Below are positions 23,054 to 35,198 of a DNA stretch of 64,000 bases, piece by piece (position 1 is the first letter of the stretch; every line of letters starts with the position of its first letter). The stretch covers positions 1 through 64,000 of the forward strand of contig JAUZTG010000008.1 of assembly GCA_030734395.1 (NCBI GenBank). Reading direction: 5' to 3'. The stretch is from Sarocladium kiliense. Lineage: Eukaryota > Ascomycota > Sordariomycetes > Hypocreales > Sarocladiaceae. The translations under genes were made by a program, and so were the position numbers. Below the pieces are notes generated by a model. The model worked only from the letters and a program-made list of their open reading frames with translations, was not told where the DNA came from and made no database searches.

Positions 23054-24446
23054 TCATAGACGATCCTTAGCTTCCTTCTCGGACGCCTCGTTCCCTATGA
23101 TAGAGGCAACGAAATCTAGTATCGATTCGAAGTAGCCCTCCTCGAGGACACTCGTGTTGTGGTCACCGCCGGGGAGGGGCTTCCAAGTTTTGCTAGGGGC
23201 GGCGCAAACGTCGTAGAGCTGGCGCATGTGATCTGGTCTATTGTCCGCGCGATTCCACGTCAGTGATCGTGCAGGTTGAAGAAGGTGTATGGATGAGACA
23301 AGCCAAGATACAAGCCAGAATAGAGGAAGATCTGTTCAGACAAACAAAGAGAGTGCATTTCTAATCATGGACCAGCGCGAACCAGTTCAGATTTTGTGGG
23401 TGATGCAAATCATCATGAGATCAAGGGCCAAAATGGTGGGATGGCGTGGGAATAGTGGGAAGCTCGAGAGGGTTGGTCACTTACGGTACGATCTCATCCT
23501 GGAGGCCACTGAGGAAGAGGATGGGCACCTTGGTGATGCTAGGCAGCACCGACTCGCTCCCCCATATTTGGTGGCAGAGATAAGTGAGGTACTTGGCGGG
23601 GGGTATAAGAGACGGTATAAGCTTCCGTATCGACAGGAATGTGTTCTCGAGCACTAGGCCCGCAATATCCCCCGCGTCTTGATTTTTAGAGACAAGCTTG
23701 ATGCTCACAGCACCACCTAAGCTCTGGCCATAGATAATCAACCGGTGATCCCGTGTCTCGGCTCTCTCCCTCAAGTAGTTAAGGCCAGTCTGCGCATCGA
23801 TCATGAGACCCGCCTCGTCTGGTTCGCCAGTGGAGGTTCCGTAGCCTCTGTACTCAAGCATCAGGACGTTGCAGCCAACGTAGTTGATGATCATACGAGC
23901 GATGGGCAAACGATGTCCGATGTTGCCAGCATTACCATGGAACATGAGCATTGTGACATTTCGGTAGCGGCTGCTGCGTGGGGCTCGGATGTAGAATGCT
24001 GAGAGTTTCTCGCCATCATCAGTTGGAATAACAAGTTCTTCGAAGTCTGTGATGCCGAATTGTGAAGGTCTTGGGAGGTCGGTTCGGGAGTTTGGGGGCA
24101 TATTAGAGGGATAAATGAGGGCTCTGATAATTCAAGTCAGCACGGCTTTTGGAAACATCAATGGCTCAAGGGTCATACTTTTGCTTGAAGTACAGCAGAG
24201 ATGTCAATACTGCAGCGACTCCCTGCGCAACAGTTAGCTCAATGCCTGCGAAACGCAAGGTGTAGCTTCATTCCCATGTCCCACACCTCCCACGGCGAAG
24301 TGCCGAGATAAGGGTCGTCACACAGAGCAGGGTGAACATACAGTAGAAGCCAGAGCTGGCAGCCGCATATACGATGCCGCAGAGCTCAAAGCGGACGCCA
24401 TCTGGTCCATGTAGCCGGTGCTAGGCGAGCCAGGAGGGTTCGACAT
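23054..24446 (-). CDS. Bem46-like alpha/beta hydrolase (ABHD13 type)
   Basis: Exons 24342-24446, 24179-24222, 23485-24123 and 23054-23237 sum to 972 nt, 323 aa. The short N-terminal part includes a hydrophobic anchor (GVAAVLTSLLYF) followed by the family motif KALIYPSNMPPNSRTD. Catalytic elements: HGNAGNIGHR oxyanion region, nucleophile GQSLGGA, acid Asp in SGLQDEIVPPDHM, and His in GGDHNTS. Bem46 proteins are membrane-associated serine hydrolases linked to polarity in fungi; the substrate is not known. The last intron is 247 bp, long for this window. Its acceptor was chosen at 23238 because only that choice keeps the conserved VPPDHMRQLYD in frame. Confidence 0.92.
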
Positions 24447-27400
24447 GACTGCAGAAGGAGGGGGGGAACGGACACGGCGCGGCGACTCGGGGCCAGAGCC
24501 GGCCGCAGCCCGAGGGGAGTAATCCACGATGGACCTTGGTTGCCGGGGAGGAGGACTTGTATACAATGGCGGGAAGACGGGGCGAGGTCGTAGGGCTGCG
24601 TCCTGCGTGGCGTACCGAATTTTGACGGTTTTGGGGGGATGAGGTTTGTGAAGGTGAAAAGGTGGAGGAGGGAGGGCCGACGAAATCAGGCAGGCAAGCG
24701 AGGCTGGCTGGTGGTTGTGGTGTGGAGGGGCAGCTGCAGCCTTTGGGATGGGTCGCCTGTATCCGGCCAGTAGGAGGGATGGAAAGGAGGGGATCACGAC
24801 TGGATGCTGAACATGATTCTCAAGCACGAAGCCAGAGAGCAGAGCAAGAATCGGAGAGAAGAGATGTAGGAGGAGGACGAGAGGTAATCAGACAATTGAA
24901 AAGTTGTTGGGACGAGACAAGGGAGATAGTTCGTGCGGAGAGACGGTGAGGAACAAGAGCCCGAGCTACAGTGGAGCTCCCCTGCGCAGTTGAAGCTTCA
25001 GGTGTCTCCAGGAGTTCGTACAGGGGACTTGGGGTGGAAATGCAGGGGACGTTCAGGGGTTGCAGGACAGCCGAGGCGATCAATCAACTTACCTTACCCT
25101 GGATACCTTAGATACCTTACCTAGGAGTACCAGCTGTGCCAAGGTAGGTAGATAGATACCTGCTTGCTGATGATGAACTGATGCCATACCTATGTGATTG
25201 TTCATGTCGTCCTGAACTGCAACTACAGCTGGCTGAGATCAGTTTGATTACATGCAATCAAAAGCCACGAGTCAGTGCGTTTGTCGTGGAGTTGTCTCCT
25301 GCACCGTAACGCGTGTCTTAGCTCGTCGGTGCTCTGGCGTTCAATAGCCGGAGGCTAGCAATGGCTTGGGTGTATCAAGTCGAGTGCTAGGAGTAGTCGG
25401 CTTCAAGAGATGGTTATTGCCCTTACATTTCATTTCAAGTGCTCGCATGATCAGCCTTGAGCAATGCATATAAGCCCGGGAGATTACTCGGAGGTCTAAG
25501 TGTGCGCATGCGTGTAAGTGTGACACGCTGATACCCCTAGTATCCCTTTACCCATGGAACCTTCCGGTGAGATCCCTCATTTCAATCCTGTTTAGGAGCA
25601 CATGAGGGCCAACCAACAAATATGTTGGTTATCACATTACCCGCATTCTAGCCGTCAGTGTGTCTCAAGCCAACACCCACCTGCTTCCCTTATCTTGTTC
25701 AGTTGAGGTGAAGACCAAGACATAGAGGCCTCGATGCCGCGTGCCTGATGCCCAGCATCCTGCTGCTATTTCAGAACCGCGTTGCAAATACACGTGCCTG
25801 ACATCTCTAGTCCGAGCTGCCCAACAACGCATTGAGAATGACTCAGTCGAGCAGCATAACCCTCGAAAGCATATGTGTCCAAGTAGGGAGGATCAGTGGA
25901 CAGCAAACATCGACTTGACTTTACCGCACACCCAGACCGCCTCAACTACAAAACAGGCTTCAGCTTTTTCAGGCGCATAAAGAGAATACCCTACGAGAGC
26001 TGGACACATGCACGCATCATGGCATCATTACCACACCACCACCGATCGCTCGCTCGCAACATTTCCCCGCGACCACGATTCAGCTCTGCCAAAACGGCCA
26101 AAGCTGGACCGTGCCGTGACGATGGATCAGGGATGGCCCCTGAAACAGTCCCTGCTTCAAGAGGGAGGGTGTAGGGCGATCCTACGCTGGAGTCCCGTTT
26201 GGGATTCCTGTGGCGATTCCAGCGACGCGCGCGGCCATCAGCCGATGGATGTGCGAAAGCTCTACTAATAATACCGGGCTTGAGCATGTCCTGCATCAAA
26301 GGAGCTGAGTGTGGTATTGGGGGTTATTCCTGTTCTCTTTGGCGCCGTCTTGTGGTCGTTGGTTAGAACTTTGCCTCACTCTCGCATGCTTTCGCGCCGT
26401 CCTGTTTAATGGATTCTAGCTGGGCGCGTAGCCTTGGGCCTCTAAGATGCGACCCCTGACTGACGCTCCGTACCTTCCGGCTGGGAACGCATGGGGGTAT
26501 ACGCCTGAAATAGACAGAGTCTCCTGAACATTGCCATCACCCTGCTCGCGAAACGGACGAGTGAGAGTGCATGCAGAGCTTCAGAGGATCAACCTCCAGA
26601 GGCGCGTCATGCGCGAGACGGGACGTAGCAGGGGGTCCATGTCCTACCCTGCCCTGTCCTCTTGCGACTTGTCAGAGGTGCGATCCCCCAAGGGCAAGGT
26701 TGTTCTTTCCGGATGAGAAATGGGATCCCGCTTCCAATTCAGTCGCTTCAGGAGAGGGTTTGAGGTGTGGCTGAGACAACTGGATTGGGTGATGGCCAGG
26801 GTCTGGAAATCGTCAACGCGAACCTGATTGTATGTATACTGCCATGCTTACCGCGGGTAAGAAAAGGTCTATCGTGAGACATTTTTTTTCGATGAGAGAT
26901 ATGTTTTTCATTATTCCAAGGAATGAACACGTTCGATCCATTAGGTCGGGCACCGGATCAGCGCCAGACAGTGGCACGAGGACAAAGAACTGCAGATACC
27001 AACAGCGATGTTCCTGGTTCGGATCTCAAAAAAGTGAAGCGTGGCTTGAAGCGTGTGTGGCGCGTAGGGGCTTTCCCACTTCGACTTCATTTCTGGTGTC
27101 GTTATTGGTGTCGCGACCCCTAAGGAGACACCCCCAGTCGTGAGAATGAGACATTGACGCAGCATGATTGGTTGAAGATGCTAAATTGAAGCATGCGTCC
27201 AATCATGTGGCGCGATTGGGCTGGTTGCTGGGGGAAGGTTCAATCCCGTGGGACTGCCGCAGGGGGTTTGGATAGCAATCTTACTGTGGGAAAGAACGAC
27301 ATAGCAGCATTGCAACTGCCAGTGTTTTCTTTTTTTCTTGCTGGTGCATTGCAGCTGCTGCATGCCATCTGGGGCTTTGCTTGCTTGCTTATGTACCTTC

Positions 27401-28794
27401 GCTAACACAGTGGACTCTCATCCTCTCGTCTGCCCTGCCTGTGCCCACATCTGCTGCTTATCCTCATCGCTCGCTTCACTCTAGTCCTCTGTTTCTCATA
27501 CTGACCAGGGCTCCTCTCCCTTCCACAAGAAACACACCCAAGCATCGTCAACGTTTCAGCAACTTGCCCTCGCCCTGTGCACGAGACACGCTCCGTTACC
27601 TGTGCCTGCTCCTCCTTCTGTCTCCAGACACAGGCACACAGTAGTGTCCATCTCGCTTCTCGCCACGCCTCGCAGTGCCACCATACCAACCATCCACCCA
27701 CCCACCCGTTTGCCCGTTAATCAAGTGCCCTATTCTCGATCCAGGACGCGCCACAGCACGTCGCAATCTCCCCCAAACCTTCGCTTTGCGCTTCAACTCT
27801 TGTCTCACACGCGAACTCTCTTCTCGTTCACTCAACCCCGCGATAACCCTCCTTTATCTGGACTGTCTCTGGCTGCTCACGACATCCCTGGACCTTAACC
27901 CACGACGTCGATTCCAGGCCAAGCCGAGGGGCCACCGTCCACTGACACACCCCTCTCTTCCTCTCTCGCCTACGGCACAACACTACGTCTGGAGTCTCGT
28001 CTGCTTCGCCCCAGAGCACTGTCGTCGTCGCTACCGAGCCTGGCTTTTGTCCTCCCCTCCCTCTTCTGTCATCCACCATACCATACCACCCTTCAGCTAC
28101 TTCACGACCCTTCGTCCAGAGGACCACAGACCAGCAATCCACTGCCACGAATCCATCCATTGGCACTGACCCCCCTCACTCGGTTGGGCTACTTGGCTCT
28201 TGGTCTGTTTCCTCCCACTGAGGTACCCGCTTGAACTGAAGCTGCACCACCACTCCAGCAGGAAAAAAAAGTGACTTGCAGAAAAAAATCACCACTCATA
28301 TTGTTTGTCGCGCTGCGCTGCACTGCACTGCATCTTTTCACCCGACGAACACGGACAACTCACACGCATACACACGTCTCGAAGCCCAACGCAGCCCAGT
28401 CTTAAGACGCTATCGTACCCGACGACTCACTTGTTCTCATTCCCCGTGCCTCATCACGTCTCCTCATCAACCACGGCGCACCGCATCTCACTGCAAACAC
28501 CAGGTCCCGCCGGCACCTGTCCTGTCAGCGTTCTGCACAGCCATCCTGCGCCCTGGTCGAATTAGCATTCGTTGCATTGTCCCACCACGTCCACTCAGGA
28601 ACGAGGCCATCTGCAACCAGCCGCTCAACAACATCATTCTCTCGACTTCTACCACTTTGTTTCGACCCATTCTCCGTACCTTCCCGCCCACAGCGCCACG
28701 GAAGCACCCGTCACCCCCCACGCCTTGACAGACAAGACATTCTCTCCCAAACACCATTTACAACGCCTTGTCCACGCTGTAACTATAGCCCATC
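24447..28794. other. Very long divergent intergenic region and leader
   Basis: About 4.3 kb without a recognisable coding gene between the Bem46-like and LYAR-type genes, both of which start on its flanks. 25080-25170 has several TACCTTA/TACCTAG-like short repeats. From about 27400 to 28794 the plus strand becomes strongly C/T-rich with very few G, as in a long pyrimidine-rich 5' leader. Many ORFs there are low-complexity and unconvincing. A long non-coding RNA cannot be excluded. Confidence 0.4.
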
Positions 28795-30643
28795 ATGGTC
28801 TCCTTTTCGTGCGAGGTAACGTCTCTCTCTCACTTCGTTCGCTCGCCTTCTCCCTCTGCTTTGTCACCAAACTCAACCATCTGATCAGCGACGCTTGTTG
28901 CTTTGGTCTCGCCCCATTCCACATATACCTACCGTCTATCATAATAGCTGGATGCCAGACCCTCCCCCCCCCCCTTCTTCACAGCCCTCCCTCTCTGGCT
29001 CTTTGCCCCAGATCAGTCAGTGTCCGTGTTAGCCAGAAACACACCCAACTCTGCACTCATTAAAGCCTGACATCACATCGGACCCGACACACCACCCCCC
29101 TCCCCCTCCCCCCTCCATCCCTCGACATACCATCTGTCAGGAGTACACACCCCCCTTCTCGCGACTGCGGATCGTCCTGTCGCACCCGTCCTTCCACCTC
29201 GTGCTGCCGCGCCTGATCTCCCCTACCTTCAAATACCGACTGCTCCCCCATCACACCACACGCCTTCTACCGACCCCTTCCTGTCTTATCATCAACAGCT
29301 CTCTCACGCCGTCAAACTGTCCTCTAACCGACCTTCGCTTCCAGGAATGTGGTGATATCTTCACCAAGAAGAAGCTCGACCCTCACCGGAACCGCTGTTA
29401 CGGCGCAACCTTCACCTGCATTGATTGCATGACCCATTTCCCTGGCACCCAATATCGATCGCATACAGTAGGTCAAGTCTTCACTCGAATTTGGCCCGTG
29501 AGTAACAAGCTGACTATTTATCACCAGAGCTGCATTTCCGAAGACCAGAAATACCAAGGTGCATTATACAAAGAGAAGAACAAGAAGCAAAAGAACGAAC
29601 CGGCCTCGACACCTTCAAACAATCACAACAGCCAGGTAACCAAGAAGATGCCTCAAGCAGCTTATGTTGAGGACGCTGGCGAGGAGGGCGAGTATGGCAC
29701 CTGGGCAGACTACCACGGCCCAACCGACGACGAGAAGTCCCCTGCCGACCCTCCGCCGGAGGCACCCACGCCACCCTCTGCTGTCCCAGAGGGACATGTT
29801 AACGTATTCGACTTCCTCGTTGCCAGTGGCCAAACACCTAATGCCTCGAACCTTGACCTGCCCGGCAAACCCACCGACCTCGAAATTGGCGACAGCACCT
29901 CACTAGTTCGGTATGAGTATAATGCTGAGGCATACCTCGACATGGACGACGATGTCGAGTACGGCACCGGTCCCGTTCCCACCGGCGCTTACAGAACACC
30001 TGCCGCTAAGACCGAGAGACGGAAGACTGGCAGCGAAACGAAGAAGGACAAGAAGAGGAAGCGCCTTCATGTCGACGTCCCCGGCGACGAAGTCATGACG
30101 GACGCTCCTCCGGTTCTGCACTCGGGCCTCACCGGTGGCCTCAAAAGCATGATGCGTTCTGGCCTTCCTCCGTCTCCAGACTACTCCGGCGGCGATGGAC
30201 CCGAGACCCCGGCAAGCCCACTCAAGAAGACGAAGCACTCGAAGCGCACCGAGCGCACAAGCCTCCTCGGTATGATCACCGGCTCAAAGTCCAAGTCGTC
30301 TAAGAAGCGCAAGACTTCATCGTCATCGAAGAAGCATTCCAGCAAACATGCTCGTGAGGACAAGATGATTGAGTATCGCCCGCACTCCAAGGACGGAAAG
30401 GCGGATCACGGAGACGGCCAGGTCATCCTGTACAAACCCCGCGCCGACGTCTTCCTTAGCTTCGTCGACAAGGGCCCCGACAGCGAGCGCGGATGCAGCA
30501 TGAACAAAGCACTCAAGCGATTCCACCGAGAGCGCAAGGCTTCGGGCGACTCTTCCTCCAAAAGCGAAGAGGAGAAGGAGCTCTGGCGATCCCTGCGCTT
30601 GCGGCAAAACGAGCGTGGTGAGATCGTTCTCTTCACCATCTAA
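28795..30643 (+). CDS. LYAR-type C2HC zinc finger protein, probably nucleolar
   Basis: Exons 28795-28815 (21 nt), 29345-29467 and 29528-30643 sum to 1260 nt, 419 aa. The first exon encodes MVSFSCE and joins ECGDIFTKKKLDPHRNRC to rebuild the LYAR finger. A second finger-like unit follows (FTCIDCMTHFPG...YRSHTSC) and then QKYQGALYKEK. The rest is lysine- and serine-rich with several basic nuclear/nucleolar-type signals (KKDKKRKR, SKSKSSKKRK). Family members act in ribosome biogenesis; that role is inferred. The first intron is 528 bp, about ten times the usual size here, and is very C-rich. The tiny first exon is needed for the conserved MVSFSC start of this family, which supports the model. 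Confidence 0.85.
28816..29344 (+). other. Unusually long C-rich first intron of the LYAR-type gene
   Basis: A 529-bp intron (GTAACG...TTCCAG) after a 21-nt coding exon. It holds an 11-C run at 28964-28974 and a C6-T-C5-T-C6 tract at 29095-29113 followed by CCC. The template strand is therefore a strong candidate for a G-quadruplex. Confidence 0.7.
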
Positions 30644-31192
30644 AGCATTCTTGATTTTCAACCTCTCCCTTTTGTGCGTATGTTTCAACACATGTATACA
30701 TACTCTCCATGGGCAGAGCGACTCGGAGTTGATGGAGCATACTGGTTCGAAATCTTTTTGCGGCGCAAATTCTCATCTTCACATTCTCATGCGGCTCGCG
30801 TCCCTATCACTAAATACGGGGCTCGATGTACCCGCGACGGATGGTTCCCGTCAGTGCAGACCTGTCTCTGATCGGCTGCGGTCTTTCATCAGGTCAAGAA
30901 CCCCGACGGGCATGTATTTGCATATGTACTGGCTATGGAAACCAAATTCGTCTCACTATTTGGATCTGGAAACAAGATCAGTGGAGGAAACGTTTGTGTG
31001 ATATTTGCGAGGTCTTCGGATAAGAGGCGGAGCTGCTGCGGCGGTAATGAGACCGGGGATTCATGATACCAAATGGGCAAAAAAGGCATAAAGCGTTGCA
31101 TCAATTGATTGTTTGAGACTTCTCACCTCACGTCCTCTGGCATCATGTGCTTGAATTTGGAATGTGGTCTTGAGATTCTGATATTATATTTT
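30644..31192. other. Convergent 3' intergenic region
   Basis: About 550 bp between the ends of the LYAR-type gene and PEX10. Probably 3' UTRs. Nothing else seen. Confidence 0.35.
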
Positions 31193-32308
31193 CTACATGA
31201 CTCGGAGTGGGAGAATATGTTGGACCAAGGCTTCTCGTCTGCAGAGAGGACACTCAGGCTTCTCCCTTACCCAGTCCCCAATACACTCCCAGCAGAACAC
31301 ATGGCCACACTGTGTAGCCGCAGGATCCTTCAACTCCTCTAGACAGAGCGTACACTTCCTCTGCTGCTTCCCCTTGATGAACCCCATGACCTTCTCATCC
31401 TCCAAGTCAAACCTCGGCGCAGCTAGCACAGGCGTATGTGTCGTCGCCGCAAGATCCACCCTCGAAGCTGCTGACGATGTGGTTCCTTGGCCTGTAAGGA
31501 GTAGATCGCTATTCGCGGAGTAGGAGTTATGGTCTAGCGAGACGCTCACGTCTGGGCCGTCAATTCGTTCGCGCTGGGAGGTGGCTGCTGCCGCTGCTTC
31601 GGAGAGGGTGGAGCGGACGTGGAGGTATGACTGGACTCCTAGCTGAATCACGAGCAACACGCCCAGAACCTCGTAGCCTGCGCGATCGGGGGTGTCGGGG
31701 ATTGTGCGGGTGAAGACGTAGCGGAGGGAGAGGAGGCGTTTCGTGAGTTCGTAGTAGGTCCCGCTGAAGTAGAAGAGGGCGAGTGTTACAGCTTGGATGG
31801 GGGCCGGGGAGGTGATGGAGGGGAGGTGGTTGAGGAGGTAGGTGTATATGAGGGACTGTTTGGTGGATTGCTTGTTGTTCTCGCGGAGGGTGTTGAGACG
31901 GTTGTTGAGGAGGGTTCGGAGGCGAGAGCGGAGGGATGGGAGGATGCGACTTGCGAGGTATGGAAGGATGACGCTGCCGAGGATGTACAGGGCTCGTCTC
32001 CTCAACGCCGGCAGTCTCCCACTCTTCCTAGGATTACTCGTCGGAGCGTGTACTTGTACCAAGTCGCAGTATTCTTCCCCAAGGGTGCGGTTACCGGGAA
32101 GGGTTGTGAGGGAGAGATAGAGGAGGGAAGCGAGAGCGCGGAGCTCGGGACCGAGGGCGTGGGTTGCGCGAGCGCCGAGGAGGCGGCGGTGGAGGTCGGA
32201 AAGGGTGTTTGTTAGATGGCCGGTGAAGTAGGCATCTTTTTGGTGGGCGCGGATGATGTCGGGGGCGGAGGCGAAGGGATATGGTGAAGGTGAGAGTGGT
32301 GTAGACAT
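31193..32308 (-). CDS. pex10: Peroxisome biogenesis factor 10 (RING E3 ligase)
   Basis: Intronless, 371 aa from the ATG at 32308. Pex2, Pex10 and Pex12 form the peroxisomal membrane ubiquitin ligase that recycles the import receptor Pex5. The N-terminus has the Pex10 signature PDIIRAHQKDAYFTG, followed by the Pex2/Pex12-type membrane region with several hydrophobic helices. The C-terminal C3HC4 RING (about residues 323-362: CTLCLEELKDPAATQCGHVF, then CPLC) is complete. An in-frame start 23 codons upstream (32377) is possible, but MSTPLSPSPYPFASAPD fits the family better. The upstream same-strand gene is the DUF6594 protein. Confidence 0.95.
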   Translation of the reverse strand: MSTPLSPSPYPFASAPDIIRAHQKDAYFTGHLTNTLSDLHRRLLGARATHALGPELRALASLLYLSLTTLPGNRTLGEEYCDLVQVHAPTSNPRKSGRLPALRRRALYILGSVILPYLASRILPSLRSRLRTLLNNRLNTLRENNKQSTKQSLIYTYLLNHLPSITSPAPIQAVTLALFYFSGTYYELTKRLLSLRYVFTRTIPDTPDRAGYEVLGVLLVIQLGVQSYLHVRSTLSEAAAAATSQRERIDGPDVSVSLDHNSYSANSDLLLTGQGTTSSAASRVDLAATTHTPVLAAPRFDLEDEKVMGFIKGKQQRKCTLCLEELKDPAATQCGHVFCWECIGDWVREKPECPLCRREALVQHILPLRVM

Positions 32309-32749
32309 TATGGCTGGAGGCTCGAGGCCTCGGTTCGTGATGTTGCGCGATGGGGAGTCGGAGGTGACGAGGGGCAAGAGCTAGGCGTTGGAGAGATGAA
32401 GTGAGCTTGCGCCAGTGTCTCTGGTTGCTGCGATCGATGGAAAGATATTGTGAGGTCAGAGCGAGGAGAAGTTGCAGGTGAGAAGGTGATGTTGTTGGGA
32501 TGGAGGGACATCGGTTCGCGATCGTGGTTGAGTCTGGAGCTGGTGTTGGACCTCGGGACGTTGACGGCATGTGGCCCCACACCGCATTGGGGTAAGAGCA
32601 CATCATAGCATAGGGTAGCCCGTTCTACGGGCTTCACGAAGTTTGGTGTAGCTTCAAAAATTTTAGAAAGATAGCAGAGGTGATTATTCCTGCTACACAT
32701 AAGGAGAACAGCTCTGGTCATGGCCACATATGCTGAAAGAGCGACTTTC
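32309..32749. other. Intergenic region upstream of PEX10
   Basis: About 440 bp, probably the PEX10 promoter. A minus-strand reading frame runs through it in continuation of the DUF6594 exon 2, but the spliced stop at 32750 matches the family C-terminus, so this stretch is treated as non-coding. Confidence 0.4.
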
Positions 32750-33702
32750 TTACTTATCGCTCTGAAGAAACACCACCAGGACGGCCGCGTATCTACACAG
32801 TCGTTAGCCACAGGCCCAAGTACCGTTGTGCAGATTCGTATCAAAACTAACCCAGCAGTAACGGCAAGCCTCTCAAATGGTCTCCCCAGTGTTGCGAAGC
32901 TTAGGAAAAGCAGACACACAAAGAGAAACGCGGTGATGACCGCCAACCCTGAATGCAAGCTCTTGAGACTTTGGAGAACCCATAGGGGTACGATCAACAT
33001 AACCGTAGCAGCCGCAAAGACCGCAAAGGAACCAAACGCGTGGAAAGTAGATTCGTTGACTATGTACATTGATTGTTGATCGCGGAGGCTCAGTTCAGTC
33101 TTCTCAAGTGGTTTGTGGAAGAGTTTAAGACTTTGACGCGTGCTGTAGATGATGTTATCTTCGAACCACTGAAGCAAAGCTGCCTTCGGCTCAGAGATCG
33201 ATACCAGCTCGTCACAGTGGCTGATGAAGCTGGCTTCGTTTGCTGCCAAGGCACCTCGATTTGTTTCTATCCAAGACTCTATGTTCTTGATGTTTCTTTT
33301 CGGTGCCGGGAACATTTTTTGGACTGCTGCGAACCGCAAAAGCATTTGGTCTATTACTGACCGTTAGGCAACTGACGTCACAATCTTAGAAGTGGTAGAA
33401 AGCAAACCGTAATCCGATAATACACTCTGAATCCTAGATATCAATTCCTGTCGCTGTGGCAGATCGTCAAGGACTGTCCCATTGTTCACATCTCTCAAAC
33501 CCTCCTGCGAGCCTTTGCCGTCAAGATTGACATTGTCGACGAGGCCATTGAGCGAAAGTTTAGTAGACATAGCCGCGCATTTATTGTCTAGTGCATCAAG
33601 CTGGTTCTCTAGACCCTGTAGCTGAGCTTGCCTAGTCAGAAGAATGCGGGTGTGAAGTCGGTTGAAGCTTCTTAGGGCAAGGAAGTCCGTATCGGCGGCC
33701 AT
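32750..33702 (-). CDS. DUF6594 membrane protein
   Basis: Exons 33408-33702, 32852-33356 and 32750-32792 give 843 nt, 280 aa. The N-terminal half is helical and probably coiled-coil (LQGLENQLDALDNKCAAMS). The C-terminal half has three membrane segments: AFGSFAVFAAATVMLIVPLW, LAVITAFLFVCLLFLSFATL, and a last one rebuilt across the final intron as AGYAAVLVVFLQ. That ending is typical of this fungal family, which is why the 43-nt last exon was chosen over reading through to 32308. The function of DUF6594 proteins is unknown; they are often expanded in filamentous ascomycetes. Confidence 0.85.
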
Positions 33703-35198
33703 GAAAGACGTAAAGCCTCTATACCCGATATACTTCCTGGAATGTCTGTATTAGCCAAGGGTCCCCTGGGAATAATGTGAGTCTATATTACCACGGAGAT
33801 GTATATATTTCATCTTATGTCGGGTTTGTATCCTGACTTGGGTCTATAGAAACCCCAGTCATTTGGCTGATCATTCTGTTTGGCTATCCGGGTAGAACTT
33901 GGATGTTAGGCAAAGTTGCTCCTAATCAATAGAACCTACTCGCATATAATTAAATATTCACTCGCGATCCAGCTCTGGGCCACTCGCATGTGGACTTGCC
34001 CCTCGGTCCAAGATGCCATTGCGGGAAGTGAGGCTGTGAGCCGCATGACGGCGTCCAATGAGCGTGGAACACGAAGCGCGAGGCGTTTACCAGGGCTGAA
34101 TGGCTCTATAGAGGATGCTTGGAAGTGCAGTTACGTCTTAGTATATTATTCGACGTTGGACCCGCGCCCTGAGTATCTACAGCGTGCGTGCTGCCTACCC
34201 ATCCTGGCAACAACGGTCTTTTATTCAGGACTTTTTAACCCCTAGAGCAGTCTGCTACGATCATCAAACCTAATACGTATGCAACTGCTCTTGAAATGAC
34301 ACCGAGGGATCTCCGTATCTCCCGTACTCACGGGCATGGAACATTAGGGATGATATCCCTCGGATGGTATATAGGATTACCTCCGACGCAAATACCGAAC
34401 CAACCGCCAATAAATAACCCACCGCCGACGGGTCAGAAGTGAACTTAAAACATTGAAATCAAAATGATATTGCATGAGGTTAGTAGGCTGCTATTCTTGG
34501 CTTATTACAGCGGATCAGTAACTAATGGAAAAAGTCAATAGAATTTGTGGCTTGTGCAAAATTATCAAGCACATACATTCATGAGCTCGAGAGCTTAATT
34601 TGCATGGCAATGTCCGAGGACTATTTCTGGCATGATTCTTCCTTCTTCAAATATACGGCACCAAGAATACATCGAGACACTTACAGAACAAGGCTGAATG
34701 AGGAGGTTCCCTGAGTCCGGATCTGGTCAGCGCACTTACAATAGTGCGGGTAGTCAGCTCAAGTTACTTCCTCTTTTTCTTCACCGTTTTCGCGCGCCTT
34801 GATAAACGCGATTCTTTTCTTCCAACAGCATGAGTCAGAACATTAATTGAATGATTGCCAGCGTATCGTGTCTCGTGAGTACCAGGTGCGGTCGTCGTGC
34901 AAGCACATGCCAGCCCCTTGAGGTTGACAGGTATCAATCAAACTCACCTGCCAAGGAAGCCCCACCCATTACGGCAGACGGGCCCAGGGGTCCCATTTAC
35001 GGCACCACGCGTGCGTAAGGCAGAAGCCAGCTTTAGCTTCACAAGGGGCAAAAAGCCACCACCAACACCACCACCATCCATAATACCATCCTCACACACT
35101 CACACTGTCGCGTGACTGCATCGCCGACAGCTTGATCTGACCTGCTGCCGCGACATTGGCCTTGACCTCTGTTCACTCAATGGCTGTCGCTGCCTACC
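33703..35198. other. Divergent intergenic region
   Basis: About 1.5 kb, somewhat richer in A/T than its surroundings, between the DUF6594 and ERD1-like genes. No conserved ORF or RNA gene recognised. A short CCA/CAC-rich tract lies at about 35052-35078. The end near 35198 is the likely promoter and leader of the ERD1-like gene. Confidence 0.35.

Noticed and set aside
28276..29063. Several ORFs of 80-163 codons in the pyrimidine-rich leader of the LYAR-type gene.
   Set aside because: They are His/Pro/Ser/Thr-rich translations of C-rich DNA in all frames; no domain or start-site support.
30740..30760. GGTTCGAAATC resembles a tRNA B box.
   Set aside because: The final CC is missing, no A box lies upstream, and no cloverleaf can be drawn.
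32308..32749. Continuation of the DUF6594 frame down to 32308, giving a longer C-terminus.
   Set aside because: A last intron at 32793-32851 restores the typical third membrane segment (YAAVLVVF) and a stop at 32750; the read-through tail is low-complexity.
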